Shown here one piece after another: positions 1 through 6,187 of a stretch of 10,903 nt of DNA. The notes beneath the pieces are model-generated. The model saw nothing but the letters and a program-made list of their open reading frames with translations, was not told the origin of the DNA and did not search any database. Both the position numbers and the translations under genes were made by a program. Origin of the DNA: an uncultured Clostridia bacterium (GTDB lineage: Bacteria; Bacillota; Clostridia; JAAYHZ01); assembly GCA_937894465.1 (NCBI GenBank), contig CALCRE010000272.1:1-10903 (forward strand). The letters are read 5' to 3'. Positions within the stretch are counted from its first letter, which is position 1, and every line of letters begins with the position of its first letter.

Positions 1-304
1 ATATAGATGAAAAGAAACCTGTCTTATCCAAGAAAAAAGGATATCTATGTTTGAAGGATTTGTTTTATATTTTATATAAACGAAAATCTCCATAATAAAG
101 GCATGTAAAATATACAGTGGGCAAAGAATATGCTACCTATTCGATTATGAGGCTGAATGGACCTTTGATGTTGACCTATTAGATATTGATCCTACTGCAC
201 TCTTACCGGAATACCCCCAAATAATTGAATCAAGAGGGGAGCCTCCTATACAGTATGAGTTTTACGATGACGAGGATGATGACGATGATGACGAGGAAGA
301 TTGA
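1..304 (+). pseudogene. Decayed, internally deleted copy of a pRiA4b ORF-3-type gene
   Basis: Two fragments of one gene are visible in different frames. Positions 3-92 encode I-DEKKPVLSK followed by a diverged stretch containing DLFY, which aligns with the N-terminus (DEKKPILTK...NLFY) of the intact gene at 2619-3938 and ends at a stop at 93-95. Positions about 89-304 encode a C-terminal piece containing GQRICYLFDYEAEW and DLLDIDP, which matches GQRICYLYDYGDEW and LLLDIDP in the intact gene, and end in a poly-acidic tail and TGA at 302-304. The roughly 320 codons between (about residues 33-355 of the intact protein) are missing, and the two pieces are out of frame. The core of the pRiA4b ORF-3 domain is lost, and the G-D of the YDYGDEW motif reads E-A. 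A functional product is unlikely. The window edge hides anything upstream. Confidence 0.85.
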
Positions 305-344
305 TCGTCGTTTTCAAAAATACCCTGTTCGAATCATTACAACA

Positions 345-360
345 TGTGTATAATGAAATG
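345..360 (+). promoter_or_regulatory. Possible -10 promoter region of the first HEAT-like gene
   Basis: A perfect TATAAT lies at 349-354, about 45 bases before the ATG at 399. No good -35 hexamer sits 16-18 bases upstream. Support comes from a near-identical block, GTATAATGAAAT, upstream of the paralogous gene at 1524. In both places it is preceded by a related ATTAC..ACATG string, and followed by a similar TAGA..TTTAG stretch. The similarity could be leftover duplication rather than selection on a promoter. Confidence 0.4.
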
Positions 361-398
361 GTTAGAAGTGTTTAGGTTATGAAAGGCTAAAGTAACGA

Positions 399-1352
399 AT
401 GGAAAATGAAACAACAAGAAAGTCTTTAATCATTGTGATTGACTATTTGTCAACCATGAATCGAGCTTATAAAGAATCATCAAAAATGGCAGATGTCGCG
501 GAAAAGGAAAAGAGAAAAAACATGAAAGAAAAGATGTCTGAGGAAGATATAGAGAATCGATATGAAGATGCGATGCAATCTACAATGAATGTACCGGTTG
601 AAAGAAGACTACTTTGGCAAGAACAGAGTATTCCCCATATAGGGGGATTGACTCCGGTCCAATATATCGACAGTATAGAATCGATTCAGGACTTAGTTGA
701 GTTGGTATCTTTTTTTATGGCAGAGGATATGGTGCTTTTACCTGTTTATTTGCAAGAAAAAATAAAAAAGATAGAATCAAAACACCTACCGTATTTGCAT
801 GAAGCTTTGTCATGTATAAGACCTACAGAGGATCCTGATGTCAAGGCTCTAAACATGGCTGTGCTATACATTATTCAGACTTTAGGGCTGCCGGAATTTT
901 TCCCTGGCTTAGTAAAAATTCTTGAGCATATTACTTATTCACAGGATGATAGGCTGTATTATAGAGTTTCGTCACAGCTTATGCTTATAGGTGAACCGGT
1001 ATTGGATTTATTATTGCAAACATATGAAAACTTAAAGTCTGAAGATATGAAACAGCGAGTAAGAATACCTATTGTAGAAATCATGAAAGAAAACAAATCA
1101 GACCGTTATTTCAAATGGCTTAAAGAAAAGTTTAGAAAAACAGAGGGTGTTGATAAAATATTATTGGCACGTGATCTGGTTATGTATGGTGATAGCAGAG
1201 CAGTGACGGCTATTAAGGGATATGTTGAACGAGATAAAGAGAATATATCGAATGCGTGGTACCGGCATTATAGAGGTTATATTATAGCTTTAGGCGGCTC
1301 TGTGGATGATTTGGATGAATACTTTGATGTAGATTTTGATGAGGAAGATTAA
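399..1352 (+). CDS. Unknown protein with GLTP motif and HEAT-like helical repeats (paralogue A)
   Basis: 317 aa with no signal peptide or membrane segment, so probably cytoplasmic. Residues 1-70 are charged and helical. At 73-90 there is a W....IP..GGLTP..YI motif, resembling the W..P.P.L.G.TP.EA motif seen in several SEC-C/HEAT-type bacterial proteins. From about 95 to 300 the sequence is helical and repetitive (LVELVSFFM, LPEF, IGEPVLDLLLQ, YGDSRAVTAI), with the IGEP-type turn typical of HEAT-like repeats. These folds usually act as protein-binding scaffolds; no catalytic motif is visible. The tail is acidic (DVDFDEED). It is clearly paralogous to the next gene (1524-2486): GLTP, LVELVSFFM, LPEF, IGEP, LK..FRK, YGD.R.VT.I and LGG...DLD are shared. 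The ATG is preceded by GAAAGG at a rather long spacing of about 12 bases. The biological role is unknown. Confidence 0.8.
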   Translation: MENETTRKSLIIVIDYLSTMNRAYKESSKMADVAEKEKRKNMKEKMSEEDIENRYEDAMQSTMNVPVERRLLWQEQSIPHIGGLTPVQYIDSIESIQDLVELVSFFMAEDMVLLPVYLQEKIKKIESKHLPYLHEALSCIRPTEDPDVKALNMAVLYIIQTLGLPEFFPGLVKILEHITYSQDDRLYYRVSSQLMLIGEPVLDLLLQTYENLKSEDMKQRVRIPIVEIMKENKSDRYFKWLKEKFRKTEGVDKILLARDLVMYGDSRAVTAIKGYVERDKENISNAWYRHYRGYIIALGGSVDDLDEYFDVDFDEED

Positions 1353-1449
1353 ATAGGTGCGATAGAATACACCAATAAGTCTGCCAAGAAATGATACTGT
1401 TTTATTGACTTTGCCTCTCATCATGCTTGATTACCTACATGCTCTTAGA

Positions 1450-1463
1450 CAGTATAATGAAAT
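1450..1463 (+). promoter_or_regulatory. Possible -10 promoter region of the second HEAT-like gene
   Basis: A perfect TATAAT at 1453-1458 lies within GTATAATGAAAT, the same 12-base string found at 348-359 upstream of the first paralogue. TTGATT at 1427-1432 would be a -35 only with an overly long 20-base spacer, so the promoter call rests on the -10 and its repetition. A start here would give a 5' leader of about 60 bases. Confidence 0.4.
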
Positions 1464-1500
1464 AGGTCCTAGAGTTTAGAGACCTTTCGTTTTAATTTTT
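1464..1500 (+). terminator. Weak terminator-like hairpin between the two paralogues
   Basis: AGGTC (1464-1468) can pair with GACCT (1481-1485), and a T-rich run follows to 1500. The stem is only 5 bp with a 12-base loop, so this is weak. It could end transcripts from the gene at 399-1352, although it lies just downstream of the proposed -10 for the next gene. Confidence 0.25.
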
Positions 1501-1523
1501 GTACAGTAAAGGGATGGTGTGGA

Positions 1524-2486
1524 ATGGAAATAAAAACAACGAAGAAGTCTCAAATACTCGTAGAGAATTACTTTAAAATGCTCTCGAACATGGATCGTGA
1601 AAAAACGAATGCGTATGAAAAAAGTGATATTTTAAATGAGTTTTATAAAGACCCGGATATAGTTAGAATAGTTAACCGGATGGTAGAAAGTGTTTTTTCT
1701 ACCACATCTACTGCGGTAGATCAGTGGGAAAATATAAAGATACCTGAGTTAGACGGATTGACTCCCATAGAATATTATGACACACTGAACTCCATGGAGA
1801 GTCTGGTGGAATTGGTATCCTTTTTTATGAAGAATAATAACAGTGTTCCTCTACCATCAAATCTGAAAGAGAGGATCAAGAAAACGGATGCATCGTCCGT
1901 ATCCTTCTTACACAATGCTTTAGCGGATATAAAACCGGTGGCTGGTGATGATTTAAGTAAACAACAAAAAGCGATACTAACGATTGTGGATATTCTGTTG
2001 TTGCCGGAATTTATCGACGATTTGATTTGTCTTATTGAAAAATTAGACTTCGAGAGCCATAAAAAGATAATCAGAGGCGTAACGCTGACACTTACCGATA
2101 TAGGAGAGCCTGCACTTGATAAGTTAGTACAAGTTGTGGAAGATACTCGATCTTACCCGGATGAAAGTAAGAGAGCGCTATATGTCATATCCTTGGCAAA
2201 GATCGCTAGTGAACGCAAATCTGAACGGATCTATCGATTGCTAAAAGACTATTTCCGAAAATGTGAAATCAAATACAAAGTGAGTGCATCCGGACTTTTA
2301 GCATTATATGGTGATAGAAGATCAGTTACGATGATCAGAGAATATGTTGATAGAAATAAAGAGCATATATCAAAGGAAGAATACAAGGAATTTAGAAGAA
2401 ACATAGTGTCCCTAGGTGGGATTCCAGGTGATTTGGATTACTCTTACATTGATAAAACCGATTTAGAAAGCAAAATGAAAGAGTGA
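1524..2486 (+). CDS. Unknown protein with GLTP motif and HEAT-like helical repeats (paralogue B)
   Basis: 320 aa, predicted soluble. It has the same layout as the preceding gene: a charged helical N-terminus, a W....IP.LDGLTPIEYYD motif at residues 68-86, LVELVSFFM at 94-102, LPEF at 160-163, IGEPALDKLVQ at 193-203 and YGDRRSVTMIREYV near 262-275. Identity to the paralogue is clearest in these blocks and in the C-terminal half; the first 60 residues have diverged strongly. It lacks the acidic DEED ending and finishes in a mixed-charge tail. Helical repeats suggest a protein-protein interaction role; no catalytic residues are evident. The ATG follows an AAAGGG/GGTGTGG purine-rich stretch. The two genes are 171 bases apart, enough for the second to have its own promoter. 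Function is unknown. Confidence 0.8.
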   Translation: MEIKTTKKSQILVENYFKMLSNMDREKTNAYEKSDILNEFYKDPDIVRIVNRMVESVFSTTSTAVDQWENIKIPELDGLTPIEYYDTLNSMESLVELVSFFMKNNNSVPLPSNLKERIKKTDASSVSFLHNALADIKPVAGDDLSKQQKAILTIVDILLLPEFIDDLICLIEKLDFESHKKIIRGVTLTLTDIGEPALDKLVQVVEDTRSYPDESKRALYVISLAKIASERKSERIYRLLKDYFRKCEIKYKVSASGLLALYGDRRSVTMIREYVDRNKEHISKEEYKEFRRNIVSLGGIPGDLDYSYIDKTDLESKMKE

Positions 2487-2556
2487 TGTGTCATGGGGAA
2501 CTCCGGTTAAGCTTGAATGATTTTACGACGATAAGATTTGTAGGAAGGATAAGAGG

Positions 2557-2643
2557 ATGAAGATAGATCAAAGTGACATTAGTGCTTCGTCCACGATTTC
2601 GAAACCTTTTGTAATTATGTGGATGAGAAAAAACCTATATTGA
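2557..2643 (+). CDS. 28-codon ORF overlapping the pRiA4b gene start: leader peptide or displaced N-terminus
   Basis: An ATG at 2557 is preceded by AGGAAGG (2542-2548) at 8-base spacing, the best ribosome-binding site in this part of the window. The 28-codon ORF starts MKIDQSDISA and stops at TGA 2641-2643, overlapping the GTG start (2619) of the next gene in another frame. Codons AGA AAA AAC at 2626-2634 form a zero-frame A AAA AAC heptamer (2628-2634), a classic -1 slippery sequence. A -1 shift there would enter the downstream gene exactly at its CCT codon. Alternatives are an ancestral N-terminus separated by a one-base indel, or a leader peptide coupled to the next gene. The decayed copy at 1-95 keeps DEKKP in the long frame with only synonymous differences, which favours an indel upstream of DEKKP over programmed slippage. 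Confidence 0.4.
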   Translation: MKIDQSDISASSTISKPFVIMWMRKNLY

Positions 2644-3938
2644 CCAAGGGCAATGGGAATTTTACACAGAAGAATCTTTTTTATTTGAACGGTTTGCTTG
2701 TGAATAAAAAGAAAGTAAATGCACCGACATATCGGCAAGAGTTCTATTATATGATAGACCTTGTTTTCAATATATCCATCCTTGGAGAATTGTATATTAA
2801 ATGCGGTGATGAAAAGGGAAATATTCGGCTTGTACGAACTAAAAGAAAAGATGAGTTTGATTTATTGAATGACTTCGAGAAATATGTTTTTCTTTTAGAA
2901 ATATTTTGGACAAAGTTTGACCTTACGGCACTATTTCCACATTCGAAATCGAATGAATCATTTGAGATAGTGATTAGAACGTTTGCAAGGTCTAAACCAA
3001 ATGAACCCCTGCGAAAAGGTGCTTTTCAAAACAGTTTTGGAGCTGATTTTCTCTTTTCTCATGATGCAAAAATCATCGAGATATTATTTTGTTTTGGATT
3101 CTGTACAATCGAACCGGCTGTCCTGACAAAAAAGAAATTCAGTTATGTTGACGATGTCTTAACGTCAGTGACACCTACCAAGCTTGGAGTAAAATTATGT
3201 GCATTGCTAAAGGATGTTGACAGATCTAAACCCAATGACACACGTTCGTTATACACAATGAATGATTTTGATAAGATTTTACCGTTTCTTCCGGAGAAGT
3301 TTAAACAGCTAATCGAAACCTTTCCTTTGATGGAAGAGGCACAGAAAAAAGAGGAAAGCAAATTGATACATAAGGAACCGGTTCCCTTTAATAAACTGCT
3401 TTCTAGTGTTTTTCCGGAAGGAGAACTTAACAAAACGGTTACCACCGAGTTGTATAAGCAACAAAAGGCTGCATATACATTTAAAGTGTCTCTAGGGAAA
3501 AACATATGGAGAAAGATTGTTGTATCTTATGAGCATACCATGGAGGATTTACATGACTTGATTCAAAAAGCCTTTCATTTTGATAACGATCATCTTTATT
3601 CTTTTTACATGGACGGCAAGGCAAATTCAAAAAATGCGATACATTCTCCTGAAGGTTTTCAAAAACCTTTTGCCTCGGAAGCGGTTATCGGAGAGCTTAA
3701 ACTGTATAGAGGGCAAAGGATCTGTTATTTGTACGATTACGGTGATGAATGGTTATTTGATATACTTCTTTTGGATATCGATCCTAAAATAGATCCGCCT
3801 AAGAGCGGGAAAATCATTGATTCGAAAGGGAGCTCACCTATACAGTATCAATTTGATGACGACGATGATTATGATGAAGACGACGATGACTTTGAATATG
3901 ATGACGAAGTCGTAGAAGACGTAGATGAAGCCCCCTAA
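2619..3938 (+). CDS. pRiA4b ORF-3-domain protein with a long N-terminal region and acidic tail
   Basis: 439 aa if the GTG at 2619 is used. Residues 1-270 form an unrecognised region that starts DEKKPILTK. Residues about 285-400 match the plasmid pRiA4b ORF-3 domain (PF07929 type): Y.FKVSLGK.IWRKI (286-300), TMEDLHDLIQKAF (307-319), DHLYSF (324-329) and YLYDYGDEW (370-378). The domain is known from plasmids and transposon passenger genes; its biochemical role is not established. Residues 413-437 are almost entirely Asp/Glu, encoded by a GAT/GAC-rich run. The GTG start has no ribosome-binding site, an in-frame TAG lies at 2580-2582 and no ATG lies between. The homologous codon in the decayed copy is ATA, so the native start was probably upstream; see the 2557-2643 ORF. 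The gene may therefore be frameshifted at its 5' end, although the rest is intact. Confidence 0.8.
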   Translation: MDEKKPILTKGNGNFTQKNLFYLNGLLVNKKKVNAPTYRQEFYYMIDLVFNISILGELYIKCGDEKGNIRLVRTKRKDEFDLLNDFEKYVFLLEIFWTKFDLTALFPHSKSNESFEIVIRTFARSKPNEPLRKGAFQNSFGADFLFSHDAKIIEILFCFGFCTIEPAVLTKKKFSYVDDVLTSVTPTKLGVKLCALLKDVDRSKPNDTRSLYTMNDFDKILPFLPEKFKQLIETFPLMEEAQKKEESKLIHKEPVPFNKLLSSVFPEGELNKTVTTELYKQQKAAYTFKVSLGKNIWRKIVVSYEHTMEDLHDLIQKAFHFDNDHLYSFYMDGKANSKNAIHSPEGFQKPFASEAVIGELKLYRGQRICYLYDYGDEWLFDILLLDIDPKIDPPKSGKIIDSKGSSPIQYQFDDDDDYDEDDDDFEYDDEVVEDVDEAP

Positions 3939-4007
3939 ATATGTGTAGATCTAGTTAATGGAACACTTTCGCCTCTTTTTAGGTCTAACTATGTACTATG
4001 CATGATT

Positions 4008-4030
4008 ATTTTATCCTTTATGGGTAAAAT
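4008..4030 (+). promoter_or_regulatory. AT-rich inverted repeat upstream of the lipoprotein gene
   Basis: ATTTTATCC (4008-4016) and GGGTAAAAT (4022-4030) can form a 9-bp stem (one G-T pair) with a 5-base loop. The right arm contains a TAAAAT that could serve as a -10 for the gene at 4071. No T-run follows, so it does not look like a terminator of the upstream gene. It could be an operator overlapping the promoter or a chance AT-rich palindrome. Confidence 0.3.
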
Positions 4031-4070
4031 ATAACGTAATAAATGTAAAGACAAAGGAGGCAAAACGAAT

Positions 4071-4826
4071 ATGACTAAAAAACTATCCCTATTTACTGTG
4101 TTAACGGTTATAATTTTATCCTTGGCGGCATGTACTGTTAGTAGCTCAAATGATGATTTAGATCTTTTGGATGATAATAAAACCGTATTTGAAAAGGGGA
4201 CCGGTAAGGAAAGTCAGACTGTTAAAGTGAGTGAGGAAACAAAACCTGATCAGACAAAGAAACCGGAAGAGACCAAAATTGAGTATCAGTTCACAGAGGA
4301 AGGTATTATTGTACCTGAACAAGCGGAAATGATCATTAAGGATACGGCAGAGGTTGTTATAAAAGCCATCAGTGAAAAAGACATGGCAACCTTAGCGGAA
4401 TTTGTTCATCCAGAAAAAGGTGTCAGGTTTACACCCTATACTTATGTATCACCGGAGCGGGATATTGTATTTAACAAAAACCAAATTGAAAATTTCTTTC
4501 AGGATGAAAATACCTATCTATGGGGTTTCTATGATGGTATTGGTGACGAAATCAATTTGACACCGACTGAGTATTTTGATGAGTTCGTATATACAAGCGA
4601 TTTTATCAATGCGGAGGAAGTCGGTTACAATACCGTTCTAAGTTTTGGAAACGCACTGGAGAACCAATTTGAGGTATATGAAAACCCCATTATTGTAGAA
4701 TACTATTTTCCGGGATTCAATCCGGAATATGCGGGGATGGACTGGCAAAGTTTACGGCTGGTATTCGAAGAGTATGAAGGGAAATGGTACTTGACCGGGA
4801 TTATCCATAACCAGTGGACAATATAA
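4071..4826 (+). CDS. Predicted lipoprotein of unknown function
   Basis: 251 aa with a textbook lipoprotein signal: a Lys-Lys N-terminus, a hydrophobic stretch at 5-18 and the lipobox LAAC, giving lipidation at Cys21 and anchoring on the outer face of the membrane. Residues 22-75 are a polar, Ser/Asp/Lys/Glu-rich linker. Residues about 80-251 form a globular domain with FVHPEKGVRFTPY (about 111-123) and an ending rich in aromatics (GKWYLTGIIHNQW). The pattern, helix then HPEKG.RF then several beta-like strands, recalls extracytoplasmic lipoproteins of Bacillota that may adopt an NTF2-like fold, but I do not recognise a named family. AAAGGAGG at 4053-4060 lies 10 bases before the ATG. The gene is flanked by 132 bases upstream and a strong terminator downstream, so it is probably monocistronic. 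Confidence 0.85.
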   Translation: MTKKLSLFTVLTVIILSLAACTVSSSNDDLDLLDDNKTVFEKGTGKESQTVKVSEETKPDQTKKPEETKIEYQFTEEGIIVPEQAEMIIKDTAEVVIKAISEKDMATLAEFVHPEKGVRFTPYTYVSPERDIVFNKNQIENFFQDENTYLWGFYDGIGDEINLTPTEYFDEFVYTSDFINAEEVGYNTVLSFGNALENQFEVYENPIIVEYYFPGFNPEYAGMDWQSLRLVFEEYEGKWYLTGIIHNQWTI

Positions 4827-4867
4827 TTGTACTCCCAAGGAAAAACAATAACATTACGAAACCGGAT

Positions 4868-4900
4868 GGGCAGGTAGCTGTGCTACCTGCCTTGACTTTT
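4868..4900 (+). terminator. Intrinsic terminator of the lipoprotein gene
   Basis: GGCAGGTAGC (4869-4878) pairs perfectly with GCTACCTGCC (4882-4891) around a 3-base loop. A T-rich tract, TTGACTTTT, follows to 4900. It lies 42 bases after the stop of the gene at 4071-4826. The opposite strand lacks a T-run after the hairpin, so it chiefly serves the + strand, although it lies between converging genes and the stem could slow transcription from either side. Confidence 0.85.
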
Positions 4901-4923
4901 ACGTTTTCTTGATTTAAAAAGCT

Positions 4924-5646
4924 CTACTTCGTATGGAGCGTCTTCACAGTTAATCCGAGAATGACGAGCCGTAAATCTATATTCTTTCTCAAATTCTGAC
5001 AATCTAAGACCCTATATGTATTAAATAAGGATCCCCTGATAGAATCGATGAACCCGATGGTCATATCTTCACGCTTTATTTCCATTTTACCTGTTCTGGC
5101 AGAAGCGATCAGTCCTATACCATGATCAGGTGGAGAAATAACTTTCATAAATCCTTTTAATAGGCCTACCTTTTCTTCTAAAACATATTGTTTTTCATGC
5201 GCATCTTTTATTCTGATGATGGTTTTAGCCATACTCTGAAGACCGCCATTATAGTTTGCGTTACCAATAGGTTCATTATTCATATCATATGCTGTTTGTG
5301 TAAAACCGGAATCCCCTTTTTGTACACCCGACTGCATAAAGGTGTACGGATTTCCGTTCCTATCAAAGGCTGTGTATTCAAATGAATTGGACTTAAATAT
5401 ACCTCCGCTTGTTTTTACGGCTGATACGATACATTTACCGGTCTGATCGGTAAAGATGGTATCTTGACCTTCGATTCTTATTTCAGTGCATTTCATCAAA
5501 TCCAAAGGAAAAGTAAGATTTTCCTCCGAAGTCCCTTGATTGCCGGTTTTCTCATTCTGATTATTCACCTGTTTCAAGTCGAATCCACATCTCCCGCAAA
5601 AACCTACAGTTGCTATTAGCTGATTACCACACTTTGGACATTCCAT
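4924..5646 (-). CDS. Zinc-ribbon protein with scramblase/LURP-like C-terminal domain
   Basis: 240 aa. Residues 3-20 form a zinc ribbon (CPKC, 10 residues, CGRC), the usual short N-terminal module of many Bacillota proteins. A Gln/Asn/Thr-rich linker follows. From about 48 to 235 the sequence is beta-rich with repeated patterns of the type D..G..I and ends in a single hydrophobic helix (LRLVILGLTV). This resembles the phospholipid scramblase / LURP-one (tubby-like) fold: strands such as YTAFDRNGNPYTF and QTAYDMNNEPIGNANYN, then a final helix through the barrel. The assignment is by pattern only and biochemical activity cannot be inferred. The ATG at 5646 is preceded by GGAGGT. The gene lies 30 bases downstream of another zinc-ribbon gene on the same strand, so the two are probably co-transcribed. 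Confidence 0.75.
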   Translation of the reverse strand: MECPKCGNQLIATVGFCGRCGFDLKQVNNQNEKTGNQGTSEENLTFPLDLMKCTEIRIEGQDTIFTDQTGKCIVSAVKTSGGIFKSNSFEYTAFDRNGNPYTFMQSGVQKGDSGFTQTAYDMNNEPIGNANYNGGLQSMAKTIIRIKDAHEKQYVLEEKVGLLKGFMKVISPPDHGIGLIASARTGKMEIKREDMTIGFIDSIRGSLFNTYRVLDCQNLRKNIDLRLVILGLTVKTLHTK

Positions 5647-5676
5647 TGATCATACCTCCATTTTTTACTTTTTTTT

Positions 5677-6036
5677 TTAATGCATTACTAAATAACCGGC
5701 GCCATCACATGTTTTACATACCTTTTTTGAAAATCCCCAAAATAAGACGACTGCACTTGCTACCAAGGTGGTACCACCATAAGTTGCTGCAAGTATGGGA
5801 AACACGATCAATCCCAATATTAATCCGATTGTAAGGTGCAGTTTGTTTATTCTTCTTCCTTTTCCTTTACAAACAAGGCATATTTGTTTTGATGCACTTG
5901 AAGTAAACTCAGATTCGGTATCATAGGTATTGTTCTTGTAAACTTTCTCGGTAGAGCTTGTGAAGAGATTTCTTCCGCATGAAGTACAAAAAGTACAATC
6001 CTCACCATTTTCTGTGCCACATTTTTGACAAAACAT
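5677..6036 (-). CDS. Small membrane protein with zinc ribbon and two CxxCxGxG motifs
   Basis: 119 aa. I choose the ATG at 6036 because AAGGAGG lies 8 bases upstream; an in-frame GTG start at 6072 would add 12 residues but lacks such a site. Residues 3-20 form a zinc ribbon (CQKC...CTSC). Two DnaJ-type half-sites follow, CLVCKGKG (53-60) and CKTCDGAG (107-114). They flank two hydrophobic segments at about 67-84 and 88-102, likely a transmembrane hairpin that puts both cysteine motifs on the same (cytoplasmic) side, where they could share one zinc. A Ser/Thr/Asn-rich linker joins the ribbon to the rest. It is the first gene of a two-gene operon with the zinc-ribbon/scramblase-like gene. Function is unknown. 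Confidence 0.8.
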   Translation of the reverse strand: MFCQKCGTENGEDCTFCTSCGRNLFTSSTEKVYKNNTYDTESEFTSSASKQICLVCKGKGRRINKLHLTIGLILGLIVFPILAATYGGTTLVASAVVLFWGFSKKVCKTCDGAGYLVMH

Positions 6037-6080
6037 ATTTTTATCCTCCTTTTTGATTCCACAGTTTACCATCTAAGGCT

Positions 6081-6086
6081 ATTATA
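6081..6086 (-). promoter_or_regulatory. Possible -10 box of the minus-strand zinc-ribbon operon
   Basis: On the minus strand these bases read TATAAT, placed to give a leader of roughly 40 bases before the ATG at 6036. No convincing -35 is present at 17-base spacing. A small palindrome (GGAC-ACA-GTCC, 6098-6108) lies in the spacer region and could bind a regulator or be chance. Confidence 0.4.
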
Positions 6087-6178
6087 GAAACGATGATGGA
6101 CACAGTCCGGGTATCATAAACTTTTATTCAAATAATTATGTAACGTGGAACATTTAGACGCACATAGACCAACTAATG

Positions 6179-6187
6179 TGGTAAAAT
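6179..6187 (+). promoter_or_regulatory. Possible extended -10 upstream of the decayed gene and WYL regulator
   Basis: TG-G-TAAAAT is an extended -10 pattern. No clear -35 is visible. If active, its transcript would cross the decayed gene and reach the WYL regulator at 6607. This is the only promoter-like match I noticed between 6120 and 6600. Confidence 0.25.

Noticed and set aside
3143..3505. 120-codon open frame on the - strand
   Set aside because: Antisense to the intact pRiA4b-type gene, Ser-rich composition typical of a shadow frame, no supporting start signal.
3846..3925. GAT/GAC-rich run considered as a tandem DNA repeat
   Set aside because: It is irregular at the base level and is explained as coding for a poly-acidic tail; no fixed repeat unit is evident.
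5847..6062. 71-codon - strand frame over the small zinc-ribbon gene
   Set aside because: Alternative frame of the 5677-6036 gene, which has the ribosome-binding site and cysteine motifs.
6098..6108. GGAC-ACA-GTCC palindrome as a specific operator
   Set aside because: Arms of only 4 bp are expected by chance; mentioned only as context for the possible promoter.
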